From NCBI GenBank assembly GCA_003640385.1, contig RCAB01000005.1, positions 124,001-188,000 of the forward strand: a stretch of 64,000 nucleotides of DNA, given 5' to 3'. The notes under the pieces were generated by a model. The model worked only from the letters and a program-made list of their open reading frames with translations. It was not told the DNA's origin and did no database searches. The position numbers and the translations under genes are program-made. This document shows positions 63,370-64,000 of this stretch, one piece after another. Each line of letters opens with the position of its first letter. The stretch's first letter is position 1. The DNA comes from Setaria digitata (lineage: Eukaryota; Nematoda; Chromadorea; Rhabditida; Setariidae).

Positions 63370-64000
63370 TATTTCTCTTGAAATCAAATCTGTGCATGAA
63401 CGATTTTCTGATTGATTAAAACCAATCTTGCACAAACTAGCGGAATAGCGTGGAGACAGCGTGACGGTGTTCGTACGTCAGGCACGTGGAGCTGTCGAGA
63501 ACGAGAATCAGCTTGATCAGCGAAGAAGCTCGGCAGTGAAGCGTGCGGTCGACACAGTCATCTAACCATTCATGAACAATTCACTCGCAGTTCCCGCAAC
63601 TCGTTGTCGCCTATGTCCTTCACCTGTCCCACTCTTCTCACAACCAAACAGACACGCACACGCACACGCACACGCACACATATATCATCATGAACACAAA
63701 TTTGGTGAATGTGTACAGCACGATTGGTTTTGCCTTCTTCAATAACTTCTTCAATTCTTTCTCGAATTTTTCCAACTGCAGGAAATCCACGCTGCGCTTA
63801 ATATTTTGAAATTTACTGAACTCAATTCGAGTACTCTCGGGTTTAGTTGATAGTAGCTAAATGGAGATAATGGAAGAGACAACAGTGACTGTTCGTTCGT
63901 TGGTTATTCGAGATTTATGAGAAAGTGCTAAGTAGAGAAAGATTTCGCTTCACCCCGACATTTCCTCATTTCAGCGATGAATATATTAGAGTGAAATTTC
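63370..64000. other. unassigned right end
   Basis: 3' flank of the membrane orphan, then a locally GC-richer patch (63430-63620) and a CACACG microsatellite. A pyrimidine-rich TTTTTCCAACTGCAG ending at 63780 looks like a plus-strand 3' splice site, and the same bases read well in one minus frame. Neither reading could be extended into a gene within the window. Confidence 0.4.
63652..63680. repeat. (ACGCAC)n microsatellite
   Basis: About four and a half tandem ACGCAC units, followed by ATATAT. Confidence 0.85.

Noticed and set aside
1..64000. CRISPR arrays, bacterial operons, rRNA and tRNA genes, and intact transposons
   Set aside because: The sequence is clearly eukaryotic with spliced genes; no array, rRNA-like block or transposase/reverse-transcriptase frame was recognised by eye. 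A tRNA scan could not be run.

Overview
The window is AT-rich eukaryotic DNA with compact genes: short exons, introns mostly of 50-600 bases, 3' splice sites of the TTTCAG type, and several start codons lying just behind an intron-like acceptor, as expected for spliced-leader trans-splicing. The gene content (a transthyretin-like secreted protein, a short SH2-tyrosine kinase of the SPE-8/Fer type, CLASP, a NUP98-NUP96 precursor) points to a chromadorean nematode, and the base composition and intron style suggest a filarial or other spirurine worm. The genus cannot be fixed from the sequence alone.

Layout. 177-273 (-): first coding exon of an unidentified gene running off the left edge. 2186-3890 (+): a four-exon orphan with about four membrane segments. 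5769-9079 (+): a ten-exon SH2-tyrosine kinase with a lysine/arginine-rich tail. 10094-11080 (+): a three-exon transthyretin-like (TTL) secreted protein. 12262-27605 (-): CLASP, 29 exons, 1270 codons, with two large introns. 27606-34019: a 6.4 kb gene-poor interval. 34020-37169 (-): mitochondrial trifunctional protein beta subunit (HADHB). 38400-44132 (-): APC/C subunit CDC16/APC6. 45563-56733 (-): NUP98-NUP96 precursor, about 35 exons. 57850-58348 (-): a small predicted secreted orphan. 61896-63369 (+): a single-pass membrane orphan. 63370-64000: unassigned.

The four long minus-strand genes occupy about 44 kb in one orientation. Three belong to mitosis or nuclear organisation (CLASP for microtubule plus ends, CDC16 for the anaphase-promoting complex, NUP98-NUP96 for nuclear pores and kinetochores); HADHB belongs to mitochondrial beta-oxidation. 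Their spacing (1.2-6.4 kb) is too wide for a typical nematode operon, so the shared orientation is probably not co-transcription. The plus-strand genes at both edges are nematode-type secreted, membrane or germline-signalling proteins.

Exon models were built by eye from splice signals, phase continuity and family similarity. Most junctions keep frame exactly. The exceptions, concentrated in NUP98-NUP96, are reported as findings: a one-base frameshift in an FG exon, two junctions that need a microexon or a non-standard donor, a Thr at the autoproteolysis site, and a splice choice that would give a NUP98-only product.
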